DNA of 64,000 bases from an uncultured Granulosicoccaceae bacterium (GTDB lineage: Bacteria; Pseudomonadota; Gammaproteobacteria; Granulosicoccales; Granulosicoccaceae): NCBI GenBank assembly GCA_938035525.1, contig CALHOI010000038.1, forward strand, positions 44,254 through 108,253. The letters run 5' to 3'. The notes under the pieces were generated by a model. It saw nothing but the letters and a program-made list of their open reading frames with translations, searched no databases and was not told where the DNA came from. Each line of letters begins with the position of its first letter. Position 1 is the stretch's first letter. Shown here in pieces: positions 8,163-18,009 of this stretch. A program made the translations under genes and the position numbers.

Positions 8163-9500
8163 TTACAAAATGTATCTGCTTAAATCAACGTCTTTAACCA
8201 GATCACCTAAATGACTGTCTACATAGTCTGCGTTGACGACTATTGACGTGCCACCGTTATCTGCTGCATCAAATGAAGCAGATTCGAGCAGACGCTCCAT
8301 CACTGTATGTAAACGACGAGCGCCAATGTTTTCGGTTGTCTCATTGACTTGCCAGGCTACTTCTGCAATGCGATTAACACCATCGCCAGTGAACGACAAA
8401 TCGACATTTTCTGTGGCAAGCAAGGCAACCGCCTGTTCTGTCAATGACGCACTGGGCTCGGTGAGTATGCGAACAAAATCGCCAGTGGTTAACGCAGAAA
8501 GTTCAACCCGTATGGGTAGTCTTCCCTGAAGCTCGGGTATAAGGTCAGATGGTTTGGAAACATGAAACGCACCAGATGCAATAAATAAAATATGATCCGT
8601 TTTAACCATGCCGAATTTTGTTGATACCGTGCAGCCTTCAACCAAAGGTAATAAATCGCGCTGCACACCTTCTCTTGATACATCCGCGCTACCTGAGCGT
8701 TCTGCGCCGCGAGCCACTTTGTCTATTTCATCAAGAAAAACAATCCCATTTTGCTCGATGTTTTCCAGCGCCTGAGCTTTGAGCTCCTCGTCATCCAGTA
8801 GTTTCATGGCCTCCTCGTCGGTGGCCAGCTTCATTGCCTCTTTTACGTTGAGCTTACGGCTTTTGGTTTTTCCAGCGCCGCCCATGTTCTGAAACAACCC
8901 CTGAAGCTGCTGGGACATGTCTTCCATGCCCGGCGGTGCCATGATTTCAACTCCCATAGGCGCTGCACTGACGTCTATTTCGATTTCACGATCATCAAGA
9001 TCACCTTCGCGCAGCTTTTTACGAAATTTTTGCCGCGTGCTGCTTTCTTCATTTTCGACAACACTGTATCCGGCCCCGCCACGTGCCGGCGGCAGCAGTG
9101 CATCAAGAATGCGTTCTTCGGCTGCATCTTCTGCGCGGTTACGTACCCGCTTGGATTCTCTTTCGCGCGTTTCTTTCAAGGCGACATCGGCCAGATCCCT
9201 GATAATGGATTCGACATCGCGTCCCACATAACCAACTTCAGTGAACTTGGTTGCCTCAACTTTTATAAAGGGCGCATTAGCCAGTCGCGATAAGCGGCGC
9301 GCTATTTCAGTTTTACCAACGCCGGTTGGACCGATCATGAGAATGTTTTTAGGCGTTATTTCGGCACGCAACTCTTTGGAGACTTGCATACGACGCCATC
9401 GATTGCGAAGCGCAATAGCGACAGAGCGTTTTGCTGCGTGTTGCCCAACAATGTGCTTATCGAGCTCTTGCACAATTTCACGAGGTGTCATGTGAGACAT
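8163..9500 (-). CDS. hslU: ATP-dependent protease ATPase subunit HslU
   Basis: HslU (ClpY) is the hexameric AAA+ unfoldase that feeds substrates to the HslV peptidase in the cytoplasm. The 445-residue protein has Walker A GPTGVGKT (residues 57-64), the pore motif GYVGRDVE, the intermediate I-domain (about residues 110-230, charged and helical), Walker B IVFLDEID, and sensor regions in [11 protein letters not shown] and [14 protein letters not shown]. It ends in DLSRYIL, the C-terminal tail that inserts into HslV and activates it. The start is one base after the hslV stop region, so the two genes are translationally coupled. Confidence 0.98.
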   Translation of the reverse strand: MSHMTPREIVQELDKHIVGQHAAKRSVAIALRNRWRRMQVSKELRAEITPKNILMIGPTGVGKTEIARRLSRLANAPFIKVEATKFTEVGYVGRDVESIIRDLADVALKETRERESKRVRNRAEDAAEERILDALLPPARGGAGYSVVENEESSTRQKFRKKLREGDLDDREIEIDVSAAPMGVEIMAPPGMEDMSQQLQGLFQNMGGAGKTKSRKLNVKEAMKLATDEEAMKLLDDEELKAQALENIEQNGIVFLDEIDKVARGAERSGSADVSREGVQRDLLPLVEGCTVSTKFGMVKTDHILFIASGAFHVSKPSDLIPELQGRLPIRVELSALTTGDFVRILTEPSASLTEQAVALLATENVDLSFTGDGVNRIAEVAWQVNETTENIGARRLHTVMERLLESASFDAADNGGTSIVVNADYVDSHLGDLVKDVDLSRYIL

Positions 9501-9501
9501 G

Positions 9502-10050
9502 TCAGTCGTATTCCAGCGTTTCTATAGTTAAATTGTTATTGGTATAAATGCAGATATTTGCAGCTGTTTCAAGGCTGTAACGCACAATACTTTCAGCATC
9601 AAGCTCTGTGTGGTCCAGCAAGGCGGTGGCTGCTGACTTGGCAAAGTCGCCACCCGATCCTATTGCAATCAGACCTTTCTCAGGTTCGATCACATCGCCG
9701 TTACCGGTAATAACCAGCGACGCTTTGGCATCTGCCACGGCCAGCAATGCCTCCAGACGTCGTAACATTCGATCGGTTCGCCAATCTTTTGCCAGTTCAA
9801 CAGCGGCCCTGGTCAGGTTGCCTCCGTGTTCCTCGAGCTTGGCCTCGAAACGCTCAAAAAGTGTGAACGCATCGGCAGTACCACCGGCAAAGCCTGCAAG
9901 CACTTGATTGTTATACAGACGCCGTACCTTACGCGCATTGCCTTTCATGACCACGTTGCCCATGCTGACCTGCCCGTCACCACCAATGACCACTTGATTA
10001 CCGCGACGCAGCGAGCATATGGTCGTTCCCCGGTATTGTTCCAACGCCAA
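9502..10050 (-). CDS. hslV: ATP-dependent protease peptidase subunit HslV
   Basis: HslV (ClpQ) is the proteasome-beta-like peptidase with an N-terminal threonine nucleophile. The translated start MALEQYRG precedes the mature TTICSLRR, so Thr9 should become the N-terminal catalytic residue after removal of an eight-residue propeptide. Many gammaproteobacterial HslV proteins instead begin directly with Met-Thr, while propeptide forms of the MEQYHGTT type are known from other proteobacteria. Downstream signatures [38 protein letters not shown] and AIGSGGDFA are all present. Length of the mature part (174 residues) is normal. It is first in the minus-strand hslVU group and diverges from the PilZ-like gene. 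Confidence 0.97.
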   Translation of the reverse strand: MALEQYRGTTICSLRRGNQVVIGGDGQVSMGNVVMKGNARKVRRLYNNQVLAGFAGGTADAFTLFERFEAKLEEHGGNLTRAAVELAKDWRTDRMLRRLEALLAVADAKASLVITGNGDVIEPEKGLIAIGSGGDFAKSAATALLDHTELDAESIVRYSLETAANICIYTNNNLTIETLEYD

Positions 10051-10153
10051 ACTCCTTCGATTATCAGTGGAATGTCACACGATTAGATTGTCATGTAGTT
10101 TAAACTGTTCGGCACACAGATTGGCCCAAACAAGGCGCACAACGACCAACTGC

Positions 10154-11719
10154 ATGCAACTGACCCTCCCAAAACGCACTGTCGCTGATACCGAAAGCTT
10201 TCCGGTTCAACCGGATGGGGTGAGCAATTGGCTAAGCAAGCTGAACCCGACTCGCTCTGTTAGTGATGCCATGGAGGTCTATCGGGGTTTACGGCACAGT
10301 AATCGACTGCATAATGATATTAATCGTCGCCGGGCAATCATTGCGTGTTTTATTCCTACACTGCGCGAACTGAATACGTCTTTGCTGGAAATTTGTCAGG
10401 CTCAGCCGCTGCCGTTAACGTCCGAGTTTCAACGCAGTGCGCAACTACTTGACGGGCTGTTAAGAGAGGAAGCTTTTGCGTTCAAAATTTTGCTGGCTGA
10501 TAGCGCGCAGCCTCGTGGTGACGATGTCAGGCGAGCCATGCAAGCTTTGGCAAGGCAAGCTGAATGCCGTATACACGGTTACAAGCGAATACCAGAATCG
10601 CTGATGCAAGACGCCAATCAATTGTATGCTCTGGCCGAAGAGTTCTCCTTGCTGGATTCAAAACCCGACGAAGAAAATTTAAGTTGTGCCGAGCACTACA
10701 AATACATTTTGTTGCTAACCCTGGCAGACACACAACAACACCGCGTGCGGCAGCTTGTTCCGATACTGGATTTTTTAAAACACAATGCATCTGTTTTACG
10801 CATTAGAAACAAAGCCCCTAACGAAACAAATCGCTCGGTCAATTACGCTGTGCATCTTGACCATGGCGCTCGACCGGTACCTGCCGCCACGTTAATAGCT
10901 GAATCTCATCAACGGGTTCGCTGGACAAACTTATCTTCGATACTGACACGAGTTGATGTGCAGCTAGCCAAATCTCGCTCCAAAGAAACGGCTTTGCTGG
11001 GGTCGGAGTCTCTGGACAGACAATCCTATGCAAGACTTCGCGTTACCCTGGCGCGCAGTCGCTCACGGCGCACTCAGCGCTCTATTGGACATACCAAAAA
11101 AACCGTCATGCTGGGGCATAAATCCATCTGCGCGCATTTACACCTGAACACGGCAAAAACAGCAGGTAAAGATGCAGAAAACGCCACAACTGATTTCGCC
11201 GCAAGCTATGAGGCCATGGATAAAGCAGCCGATGTGTTACACCAGAGCGACGAGCAAAACTGGGTCACACTAAACGAGTCAGCGCAAGGTATGTGTTTGT
11301 ACAGTGCCGATTGCCGAGCCGGTATGGTGCAGGTTGGCGAGCTCATTAGTATCGAAGATCTGCAGCTGGACACCGATGCTTACTTAAAGGGCAAGTCGAG
11401 TGCCCTTGTCGGTGTGGTGCGCTGGATTAGAGCGGGCGATGGCAGTGCTTTACGTATCGGCATTGAGTACCTGGCCAAAGGTGTTTTGCCTGTGGGTATA
11501 TCCAGAACACACAGTGATGACATAGTTGCCGACGATGCCATGATCATTGCCTGCAAAGTCAAAGAATCCATATTGCAAACAATATTGTTACCGGCGTATC
11601 TTTACCAGCCGGGCGATCAACTCAGCGTTGCGCTAAAAGGTAAATCGCGAAACGTGAAGCTTAATCAGTCTTTACAAAACAACGGATTGTTTTCACACTT
11701 CTCTTTGCAAGACGTTTGA
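10154..11719 (+). CDS. PilZ-like domain protein, possible c-di-GMP receptor
   Basis: A cytoplasmic protein of 521 residues. The N-terminal and middle parts are helical and resemble a family of gammaproteobacterial proteins in which a short PRLL-type segment (here MEVYRGLRHSNRLHNDINRRRAIIACFIPTL, in sections) precedes a helical region and a C-terminal PilZ-like barrel. The final 120 residues contain VGELISIEDL, VGVVRWIRAGDGSALRIGIEYLAKGVLPV, the strand pattern of PilZ domains, but I do not see the complete RxxxR plus D/NxSxxG binding pair. c-di-GMP binding is therefore unproven. I used the ATG at 10154 rather than the upstream ORF start at 10019, which would overlap hslV and add sequence without family character. 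It converges on xerC with a seven-base gap. Confidence 0.75.
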   Translation: MQLTLPKRTVADTESFPVQPDGVSNWLSKLNPTRSVSDAMEVYRGLRHSNRLHNDINRRRAIIACFIPTLRELNTSLLEICQAQPLPLTSEFQRSAQLLDGLLREEAFAFKILLADSAQPRGDDVRRAMQALARQAECRIHGYKRIPESLMQDANQLYALAEEFSLLDSKPDEENLSCAEHYKYILLLTLADTQQHRVRQLVPILDFLKHNASVLRIRNKAPNETNRSVNYAVHLDHGARPVPAATLIAESHQRVRWTNLSSILTRVDVQLAKSRSKETALLGSESLDRQSYARLRVTLARSRSRRTQRSIGHTKKTVMLGHKSICAHLHLNTAKTAGKDAENATTDFAASYEAMDKAADVLHQSDEQNWVTLNESAQGMCLYSADCRAGMVQVGELISIEDLQLDTDAYLKGKSSALVGVVRWIRAGDGSALRIGIEYLAKGVLPVGISRTHSDDIVADDAMIIACKVKESILQTILLPAYLYQPGDQLSVALKGKSRNVKLNQSLQNNGLFSHFSLQDV

Positions 11720-11726
11720 CTTTACA

Positions 11727-12641
11727 TTAGCTCTTTTCCGTTTCCTTGCTGCGTTTGGCACGAGGGTGCGACTCATCGTAAACCTTCGCCAAATGCTGGA
11801 AATCCAGGTGTGTGTAAACCTGCGTTGTGCTGATATCAGCATGCCCCAAAAGCTCTTGCACCGCACGCAGGTCTCCGCTGCTTTCCAGCAAATGTGAAGC
11901 AAAAGAATGACGCAGCATATGTGGGTAACAATCGCGATTAAGCCCTTGCGACTCTGCCAGCTTTTTTAGCCGCATTTGCACTGTTCGAGGCGCAATGCGT
12001 TTCCCGCGTGAACTTAAAAATACGGCCTTATCGTCGGCACCGGGTGTCATACGTCGATAACTCAGCCACTTGTTTATGGCTTCAACCGCGTGTTTGCCCA
12101 CCGGTAGGTCACGTACCTTGCCGCCTTTACCTGTCACGCGTACCTGACCCACACTTAAATCAAGGTCCGCCAGATTCAACCCAACGAGCTCTGCCAGTCG
12201 CAAGCCGGAGGAGTACATTAGCTCAAACATGGCCAGGTCACGGCAGATCATCGGGTCGCTGAGATTCTGCGACAGTAAGCGGCTGACTTCGTCTGGGTCG
12301 AGCGTGGCAGGTAATGCCTTTTTGTCTTTGGGGGCCAAAATATCAGAGGCTGGATTGGCATCACACCGACCAAGCTTGATCAGAAAATTGTACAAACCTC
12401 GCACAGCAGAGAGTCGGCGCGCCAAAGAACGTCCGGCAATACCCTCACGGTGCTGTTCAGCAATGATCGATCTGACATCACCACCGGTAATGTCGTTCCA
12501 GTTATCAATTTCCCGATTGCTGGCCGATCGCGCAATGGCCTTCAAATCACGCGCATAGTTGCTGACCGTGTGCGGCGAGCAACGTCTGGCGACTCGCAAA
12601 TCTTCCAGGTAATCGTCTATCGCTAGATCGAAGTTTGACAT
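11727..12641 (-). CDS. xerC: Tyrosine recombinase XerC
   Basis: XerC acts with XerD at the dif site to resolve chromosome dimers. All six active-site residues of tyrosine recombinases can be placed: Arg148 (SSGLRLAEL), Lys172 (VTGKGGK), His241 and Arg244 (HMLRHSFASH), His267 (LLGHADI) and the nucleophile Tyr276 (TTQVYTHLD). The N-terminal SAM-like core-binding domain covers residues 1-95. Its place after dapF and DUF484 is the classical xerC context and separates it from XerD, which normally lies elsewhere. Start ATG at 12641 is 14 bases after the DUF484 stop. The 304-residue length is typical. Confidence 0.96.
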   Translation of the reverse strand: MSNFDLAIDDYLEDLRVARRCSPHTVSNYARDLKAIARSASNREIDNWNDITGGDVRSIIAEQHREGIAGRSLARRLSAVRGLYNFLIKLGRCDANPASDILAPKDKKALPATLDPDEVSRLLSQNLSDPMICRDLAMFELMYSSGLRLAELVGLNLADLDLSVGQVRVTGKGGKVRDLPVGKHAVEAINKWLSYRRMTPGADDKAVFLSSRGKRIAPRTVQMRLKKLAESQGLNRDCYPHMLRHSFASHLLESSGDLRAVQELLGHADISTTQVYTHLDFQHLAKVYDESHPRAKRSKETEKS

Positions 12642-12655
12642 CGGGTGTTCTCCGG

Positions 12656-13348
12656 TTAGGTTAGCGTATCAACCCGTCGGCTCAATACTTCGCCAAGTTG
12701 ATTGAGAAACATCACCCCTTTACCAAGAGCAAACCGTGATTCATCTTTGCTTGCCAAAACCACCAGCCCTAGCTTGCGATTGTGTACCAAAGGAATCACC
12801 GCTGCCGATGCAACGTTTTCGGCCTCTGTGCCAAATAATAATTGTTTTTGAGCGTCCCCAAGCTGACCACACCTGGTTTCGCGCTTTTTGAAGATATCGC
12901 TAAACAATGCGAGCCCTGGGTCTTTTGACTCCATCAAAGTGTAGTCGGCAGAGGGCTGGTCGAATTTTTCCGATGAAACCAGCATCACACGAACATCGTC
13001 CGCGTTAAAGTTGCTCAGCATGCTGTCTCGGGTTAGTTCCACAACATCGTCTATGGACGACGCTGTAATAATGTCTTGAATGAGTTTGTGCAGCCGCTGG
13101 TGAAGCAGCTCGTTTTCGCGGGCAACACTGATGAGGTCGCGTAAACTGTTTTCCAGAGTGCAGCACTTATTGCGAAGCACGCTGACTTGCTTCTCTATTA
13201 GCGAGACTGCCTGGCCTGTATGATGTGGAATCGTCAACCGAGGAAGCACATCAGAGTGCTGATTGAAAAAGTCCGGGTTCCGAGTTAAAAACTTCAGAAC
13301 AGAGTCTGCGTTCGGTACATCCCGGCGCTCAGTTTGATCGACTTGCAT
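12656..13348 (-). CDS. DUF484 family protein (GAF-like)
   Basis: The product, 230 residues, matches the DUF484 family that lies between dapF and xerC in many proteobacteria (YigA in E. coli). The N-terminal signature VLKFLTRNPDFFNQHSDVLPRL, read in parts, is distinctive. It is followed by a coiled coil (about residues 50-95, SLIEKQVSVLRNKC ... ENELLHQRLHKLIQDI) and a GAF-like sensor domain (about 100-225) with AAVIPLVHNRKLGLVVLAS. The function is not established. The gene starts two bases after the dapF stop and is followed at 14 bases by xerC, so cotranscription is nearly certain. Confidence 0.93.
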   Translation of the reverse strand: MQVDQTERRDVPNADSVLKFLTRNPDFFNQHSDVLPRLTIPHHTGQAVSLIEKQVSVLRNKCCTLENSLRDLISVARENELLHQRLHKLIQDIITASSIDDVVELTRDSMLSNFNADDVRVMLVSSEKFDQPSADYTLMESKDPGLALFSDIFKKRETRCGQLGDAQKQLLFGTEAENVASAAVIPLVHNRKLGLVVLASKDESRFALGKGVMFLNQLGEVLSRRVDTLT

Positions 13349-13350
13349 AG

Positions 13351-14184
13351 CTACATTCTTGTTTGGCCCTCAAAGACTGTAGAACATGCACCGGTCATTT
13401 CAATCGAAGTATTGAAATCTTCCCATACTATTTTTAACGGTCCACCCGATAAGGTCACATTGACGCTTTTGTCAAGTAAGCCTTGTTTGTGCCCTATTGC
13501 CACTGCCGCACAAGCACCGGTACCACAGGCTCGCGTCTCTCCGACACCTCTTTCGAAGACCCGTAATCGGATGTTTTTAGCGTCGATTATTTGCATAAAT
13601 CCGACATTCACCCGTTGTGGAAATAAAGTGTGACTTTCGAGTAACGGGCCCAGGGTACTAACATCGGCGGTATCCACATTGTCCACTTGCAACACGACAT
13701 GTGGATTACCAATAGCAACGCTGCCCACGTTCAGTGTGTGCCCTCCAACACTTATGCTGTAATGGTCTTGCTCTGTATCGGCAATAAACGGGATCTTGTC
13801 TGGGTTAAAAACTGGCACACCCATTTTGACGGTAACCTCACCGTTATCGAGTAACTTCAAGTGAATCAAACCTGCGCTGGTATTAACCGGAATAAGCTGA
13901 CTGCTGGTTAGTTTTTTATCGTGCACGTATTTGGCAAAACAACGCGCGCCATTGCCGCAATGCTCGACTTCACTGCCATCTGTATTGAAAATTCGATAGT
14001 CAAACTCGGCTTCAGCGACCGATGCCGCCTGAATAACCAGCATTTGATCAAAACCAATACCGGTACGACGATCACCGAGTTCGGCAATACGCTCATTGTT
14101 CAGCGGCACACTGCCATCAAGGTTATTGATCACGACAAAGTCGTTACCAAGACCATGCATTTTTGTGAAGTTAACTTCGCGCAT
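13351..14184 (-). CDS. dapF: Diaminopimelate epimerase DapF
   Basis: DapF converts LL- to meso-diaminopimelate, the precursor of lysine and a component of peptidoglycan. The two catalytic cysteines of this cofactor-independent racemase are visible: Cys76 in EHCGNGARC and Cys220 in ETRACGTGACA. The N-terminal FTKMHGLGNDFVVI is the family opening. The 277-residue length is normal. It is followed by DUF484 with a two-base gap and preceded by lysA, the next enzyme in the pathway, so the pair supplies both wall precursor and lysine. Confidence 0.98.
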   Translation of the reverse strand: MREVNFTKMHGLGNDFVVINNLDGSVPLNNERIAELGDRRTGIGFDQMLVIQAASVAEAEFDYRIFNTDGSEVEHCGNGARCFAKYVHDKKLTSSQLIPVNTSAGLIHLKLLDNGEVTVKMGVPVFNPDKIPFIADTEQDHYSISVGGHTLNVGSVAIGNPHVVLQVDNVDTADVSTLGPLLESHTLFPQRVNVGFMQIIDAKNIRLRVFERGVGETRACGTGACAAVAIGHKQGLLDKSVNVTLSGGPLKIVWEDFNTSIEMTGACSTVFEGQTRM

Positions 14185-14228
14185 AATAAAAACCCAAACT
14201 AGCTATTAACCGAACACTGAGGTTAGCA

Positions 14229-15485
14229 CTAGGGTAATAGAGACTCACCAGCAAACAGGCTTTCAACTTCTTCTCGCTCCCGCACAACATACGCATCATC
14301 ACCACTGACCATCACCTCAGCAGCGCGCCCACGCGTGTTGTAGTTTGAACTCATCACAAAGCCATAGGCGCCAGCAGACATGACAGCCAGTAAATCGCCT
14401 TGCTCAATAGCCAACACGCGGTTTTTGCCTAAAAAGTCAGCCGACTCGCACACGGGTCCAACTACATCGTATTCCTTTGCAGGCGTATCAGTTAATTCGA
14501 CTGCCTCAATCGCTTGCCACGCGCTGTATAAAGCAGGCCTGATTAAATCATTCATAGCGGCGTCGACAATAGCAAAGTGCTTGTCTTCGTTTTGCTTTAT
14601 GTATTCAACACGTGTTAACAGAATACCGGCCGGCCCGGCAATGAATCGACCTGGCTCTACCAGAATCTCTAGCTTGCGATCACCAACAGCATCAATAACA
14701 CAGACTGCCCACTGTTTAATATCCAACGGTTGCTCATCTTCGTAGCAAATGCCTTGTCCGCCGCCAACATCGATGTGTGTCAGCTTAATGCCTTCAGCGT
14801 CCAGTTGATCAATCAGGCTCATTAATCGGGCCAAAGCATCTTTGTAGGGCTCGATACTGGTGAGCTGAGAGCCGATGTGACAATCCATACCCTGTACGTT
14901 CAAGGACGGCATTTGCGCGGCTCTTTTATATATATCAACGGCATCAGACATATTCACGCCAAACTTATTTTCTTTGAGCCCGGTAGAAATATATGGGTGC
15001 GTTTGCGCATCCACATCAGGGTTAATGCGCAAAGATACTGGCGCAACAACATTTAATGCTGATGCAATTTCTGCTAATCGGTCGAGCTCGGGTTCAGACT
15101 CTACGTTGAAGCACCGAATGCCAACTTCGAGGGCTTCGGTTAATTCCTGCCGGGTTTTTCCAACACCTGAAAACACAATTTTATCTGGGTCGCCACCAGC
15201 AGCCAGCACGCGCTTAAGCTCGCCACCAGAAACAATATCAAAACCGGATCCTAATCGCGCCAGTACATCGAGTACGGCCAGGTTAGAGTTCGCTTTTACG
15301 GCATAACAAATCAGATGCTCATGACCCTCCAGGGCATCGGCAAATTGTTGCCACGACGATTCAAGCGACTCACGACTGTATACAAACAATGGCGTGCCAA
15401 AGTCCTCTGCCAGTTGAGAGCAAGCATAGCTTTGCGCAAACAAGGCGCCCTTGCGACGATGAAAATGTTCCGTAGTGGATTGCAT
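14229..15485 (-). CDS. lysA: Diaminopimelate decarboxylase LysA
   Basis: LysA decarboxylates meso-diaminopimelate to L-lysine using PLP. The PLP-binding lysine is in CYAVKANSNLAVL (about residue 68), the glycine-rich phosphate-binding segment is HIDVGGGQGI, and the C-terminal domain contains the active-site Cys motif PVCESADFLG of the dimer interface. The 418-residue length is typical of the fold-type III enzyme. It sits between lptM (29 bases upstream) and dapF (44 bases downstream) on the same strand, an arrangement widespread in gammaproteobacteria. Confidence 0.98.
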   Translation of the reverse strand: MQSTTEHFHRRKGALFAQSYACSQLAEDFGTPLFVYSRESLESSWQQFADALEGHEHLICYAVKANSNLAVLDVLARLGSGFDIVSGGELKRVLAAGGDPDKIVFSGVGKTRQELTEALEVGIRCFNVESEPELDRLAEIASALNVVAPVSLRINPDVDAQTHPYISTGLKENKFGVNMSDAVDIYKRAAQMPSLNVQGMDCHIGSQLTSIEPYKDALARLMSLIDQLDAEGIKLTHIDVGGGQGICYEDEQPLDIKQWAVCVIDAVGDRKLEILVEPGRFIAGPAGILLTRVEYIKQNEDKHFAIVDAAMNDLIRPALYSAWQAIEAVELTDTPAKEYDVVGPVCESADFLGKNRVLAIEQGDLLAVMSAGAYGFVMSSNYNTRGRAAEVMVSGDDAYVVREREEVESLFAGESLLP

Positions 15486-15514
15486 ATGCTTACTTTCGTT
15501 TTTTACCGTTTTAA

Positions 15515-15778
15515 TTATTGGGTGCCGGTACTGTCAATGCCAGACTCAGCAGGATCATTTGCGCCAGGTGTTGTACCCGATTTTTTATTTTTGCTTTTTT
15601 CGTCATCGTCTTCTTCATCGGGCTTTTCCGATGTTTCCAATTGATCGAGCAAGGCTTTTTGCTCTTCGGTCAGCTGCACTTGCTCAAGGTATAAATCGCC
15701 TTTGTTGCCACACGCAGCAAGCAAAGAGCAAATCAACATAAATACCGCTAAACATGCGCGCTTGTACACGACATTCAT
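15515..15778 (-). CDS. lptM: LptM-like small lipoprotein
   Basis: An 87-residue lipoprotein with signal sequence and lipobox LLAAC (Cys at about residue 23), directly followed by GNKGDLYLEQ, the short conserved segment of the LptM/YifL family (CGxKGPLY in E. coli). LptM helps the LptDE lipopolysaccharide translocon reach its mature disulfide pattern in the outer membrane. The remaining C-terminus is long, acidic and low in complexity (ETSEKPDEEDDDEKSKNKKSG), longer than the E. coli tail. Its position immediately upstream of lysA is the standard genomic location, which supports the assignment despite the short conserved region. Confidence 0.85.
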   Translation of the reverse strand: MNVVYKRACLAVFMLICSLLAACGNKGDLYLEQVQLTEEQKALLDQLETSEKPDEEDDDEKSKNKKSGTTPGANDPAESGIDSTGTQ

Positions 15779-15852
15779 ACGAAATCATCTCGGATTGTGT
15801 TCAGTAGAGTATACTCCGACGCGGCAAAGGCTCTCTTGAATATCAGACTCAA

Positions 15853-16527
15853 ATGACCAAATTACTCGAATATATCGAGATTGAAACTGGCGAAAGCATC
15901 GAATTCACCGTGATCTGGCTGCACGGCCTGGGCGCCAGTGGTCACGACTTTGAACCCATCGTGCCTGAGCTCAAGCTGTTAAGCCGGCCTGGCATTCGGT
16001 TTCTGTTTCCGCACGCGCCCATACGGCCAATAACCATTAATGGCGATGCTGCCATGCGCGGCTGGTATGACATTGACTCCTTGAATTTTGAAGCACGCAA
16101 TCAGGACAACGAAGGAATTGCTGAGTCTGTTGCTGCAATTGACGAGCTCATTGCCAACGAAATAGAGCGCGGAATTGCAGAAACCAATATTGTGATAGCA
16201 GGGTTTTCTCAGGGCGGTGCAATTGCCTTGCAAGCCGGTCTCACCTTGCCGCGCAAGCTTGCCGGTATCGTGGCGCTGAGCACCTACTTACCCATGACAA
16301 AAGCGGAAGTAGAGCAGCTTGACGATACAAAAATGAGCATGCCTATCTTTATGGCTCATGGCGCTGTTGATGAAGTTATTCGGGTTGAATACGCCGAACA
16401 GTCTTGCGAGAAACTAAAAGCCCGCAATGCGAATATAGAATGGCACCAATACGATATTGCCCACAGCGTCAGTAACGAAGAAGTGGACGATTTATCCATT
16501 TGGTTTAAGCGCTTGTTTGGTATGTAG
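15853..16527 (+). CDS. Carboxylesterase / acyl-protein-thioesterase-like hydrolase
   Basis: An alpha/beta hydrolase of the phospholipase/carboxylesterase family (PF02230 type), 224 residues, cytoplasmic. The oxyanion-hole strand [15 protein letters not shown] is near residue 20, the nucleophile Ser119 lies in the elbow GFSQGG, the catalytic Asp is in AHGAVDEVI (about residue 174) and the His in [10 protein letters not shown] (about 208). The [23 protein letters not shown] signature, read in parts, is typical of bacterial esterase EstB/YpfH-like proteins. The physiological ester is unknown. It diverges from lptM and converges on argH with a 23-base overlap of the coding 3' ends, both reading frames remaining intact. 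Confidence 0.92.
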   Translation: MTKLLEYIEIETGESIEFTVIWLHGLGASGHDFEPIVPELKLLSRPGIRFLFPHAPIRPITINGDAAMRGWYDIDSLNFEARNQDNEGIAESVAAIDELIANEIERGIAETNIVIAGFSQGGAIALQAGLTLPRKLAGIVALSTYLPMTKAEVEQLDDTKMSMPIFMAHGAVDEVIRVEYAEQSCEKLKARNANIEWHQYDIAHSVSNEEVDDLSIWFKRLFGM

Positions 16528-17941
16528 TGGCTAGTCGTGCACTCGCACGCTCAATAGCAAGCTTAACCTGCTCAGGCGCTGTTCCACCAATATGGTTTCG
16601 TGCGTTCACAGAGCCTTCCAGGGTTAATACTTCAAAAACATCTTTTTCAATTTTGTTGGAAAACTGTTTAAGTATATTCAGTGACATGTCACTTAGATCG
16701 CAGTTGTGTTCCAGCCCGTGTCTTACCGCAAACCCAACCACCTCGTGTGCATCACGAAACGCCAGACCTTTTCTAACCAGGTAATCGGCTAAATCGGTTG
16801 CTGTAGAAAACCCTCGACTGGCGGCCTCTCGCATAGAAGGCTCGTTTGCTTCTATGGCTGGCACCATGTCGGCGAAAGCACGCAGACAGCCCAACAAGGT
16901 ATCCACAGAATCGAACAAGGGTTCTTTATCTTCCTGATTGTCTTTGTTGTAGGCTAAAGGCTGACCCTTCATGAGTGTTAATAAGGCGATAAGGTTTCCA
17001 TTGGTGCGGCCCGTTTTACCTCGTACCAACTCTGGCACATCCGGGTTTTTCTTCTGCGGCATAATTGAGGAACCTGTGCAAAAACGATCTGGCAAACGCA
17101 CAAAGTTAAATTGAGCCGATGTCCACAGCACAAGCTCTTCAGACATTCGCGACAAGTGCATTAAGCAAGTCGCAGCGGTGGAACAAAACTCAATCGCAAA
17201 ATCACGATCACTGACCGCATCCAGAGAATTTTCGCACACACCATCAAACCCAAGTAGCTCTTTGGTGATGTTACGGTCGATCGGATACGAGGTTCCAGCC
17301 AGGGCCGCAGCACCCAAAGGCATTTGATTAAGCCGCCTGCGCGTATCGTTTAACCGATCCAAATCGCGCAGTAGCATTTCAAACCAGGCCAACAGGTGAT
17401 GTCCAAAAGTAACCGGTTGCGCGGTTTGTAAATGCGTAAAGCCTGGCATGATGGTGTCATGGTATTTATCAGCTAGCTGCAATAACGCTTGCATTAACCG
17501 AGTGGCTTCTGCCGCACATAAATCACATGCATCGCGCATGTACAAACGAATGTCAGTAGCAACCTGGTCATTACGCGAACGACCTGTGTGCAAGCGCTTG
17601 CCTGCATCGCCAATATGCTCGGTCAGTGCCGCTTCAATATTCATATGCACGTCTTCGCGTGCAACAGACCACTGGAACTTGCCCGCACTGATATCAGCTT
17701 CGATTTTATCGAGCCCGGTGTTTATTTTTTGTATATCATCGCTGCTTAAAACACCCACTTGTCGCAACATTTGAGCGTGCGCTTTTGAACCTGCAATATC
17801 TTGACGATACAAGCGCTGATCGAAGGTCACTGAAGCTGTGAATGCTTCGACAAAAGCGTCGGTTCCTTCATCGAAACGTCCACCCCAAAGCTTGGCCGCT
17901 GGTGCACTGGACTCGGTTGTGGGTTTTTCAGGCGGTTTCAT
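16505..17941 (-). CDS. argH: Argininosuccinate lyase ArgH
   Basis: ArgH cleaves argininosuccinate into arginine and fumarate, the last step of arginine synthesis. The fumarase/aspartase superfamily signature [12 protein letters not shown] is present with the catalytic Ser in its flexible loop, along with the N-terminal [19 protein letters not shown] opening and [12 protein letters not shown]. At 478 residues it is slightly longer than usual because of a polar N-terminal extension before KLWGGRF (about 16 residues). The start at 17941 is 68 bases from the divergent hemC start, so the two share a promoter region. Its 3' end overlaps the convergent esterase gene. Confidence 0.97.
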   Translation of the reverse strand: MKPPEKPTTESSAPAAKLWGGRFDEGTDAFVEAFTASVTFDQRLYRQDIAGSKAHAQMLRQVGVLSSDDIQKINTGLDKIEADISAGKFQWSVAREDVHMNIEAALTEHIGDAGKRLHTGRSRNDQVATDIRLYMRDACDLCAAEATRLMQALLQLADKYHDTIMPGFTHLQTAQPVTFGHHLLAWFEMLLRDLDRLNDTRRRLNQMPLGAAALAGTSYPIDRNITKELLGFDGVCENSLDAVSDRDFAIEFCSTAATCLMHLSRMSEELVLWTSAQFNFVRLPDRFCTGSSIMPQKKNPDVPELVRGKTGRTNGNLIALLTLMKGQPLAYNKDNQEDKEPLFDSVDTLLGCLRAFADMVPAIEANEPSMREAASRGFSTATDLADYLVRKGLAFRDAHEVVGFAVRHGLEHNCDLSDMSLNILKQFSNKIEKDVFEVLTLEGSVNARNHIGGTAPEQVKLAIERASARLATTYQTSA

Positions 17942-18009
17942 TGTTTTAAACTTTAAAAGGGCAAGATTGAGAGCGTATACTACTAGTTTTGCAGTAGATT
18001 CGTCGATTC
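17942..18009. promoter_or_regulatory. Divergent argH/hemC promoter region
   Basis: These 68 bases separate the two divergent start codons and must hold the signals for both. A -10-like TATACT occurs at 17975-17980 on the plus strand. I cannot place a convincing -35 box or a regulator site. Confidence 0.45.
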
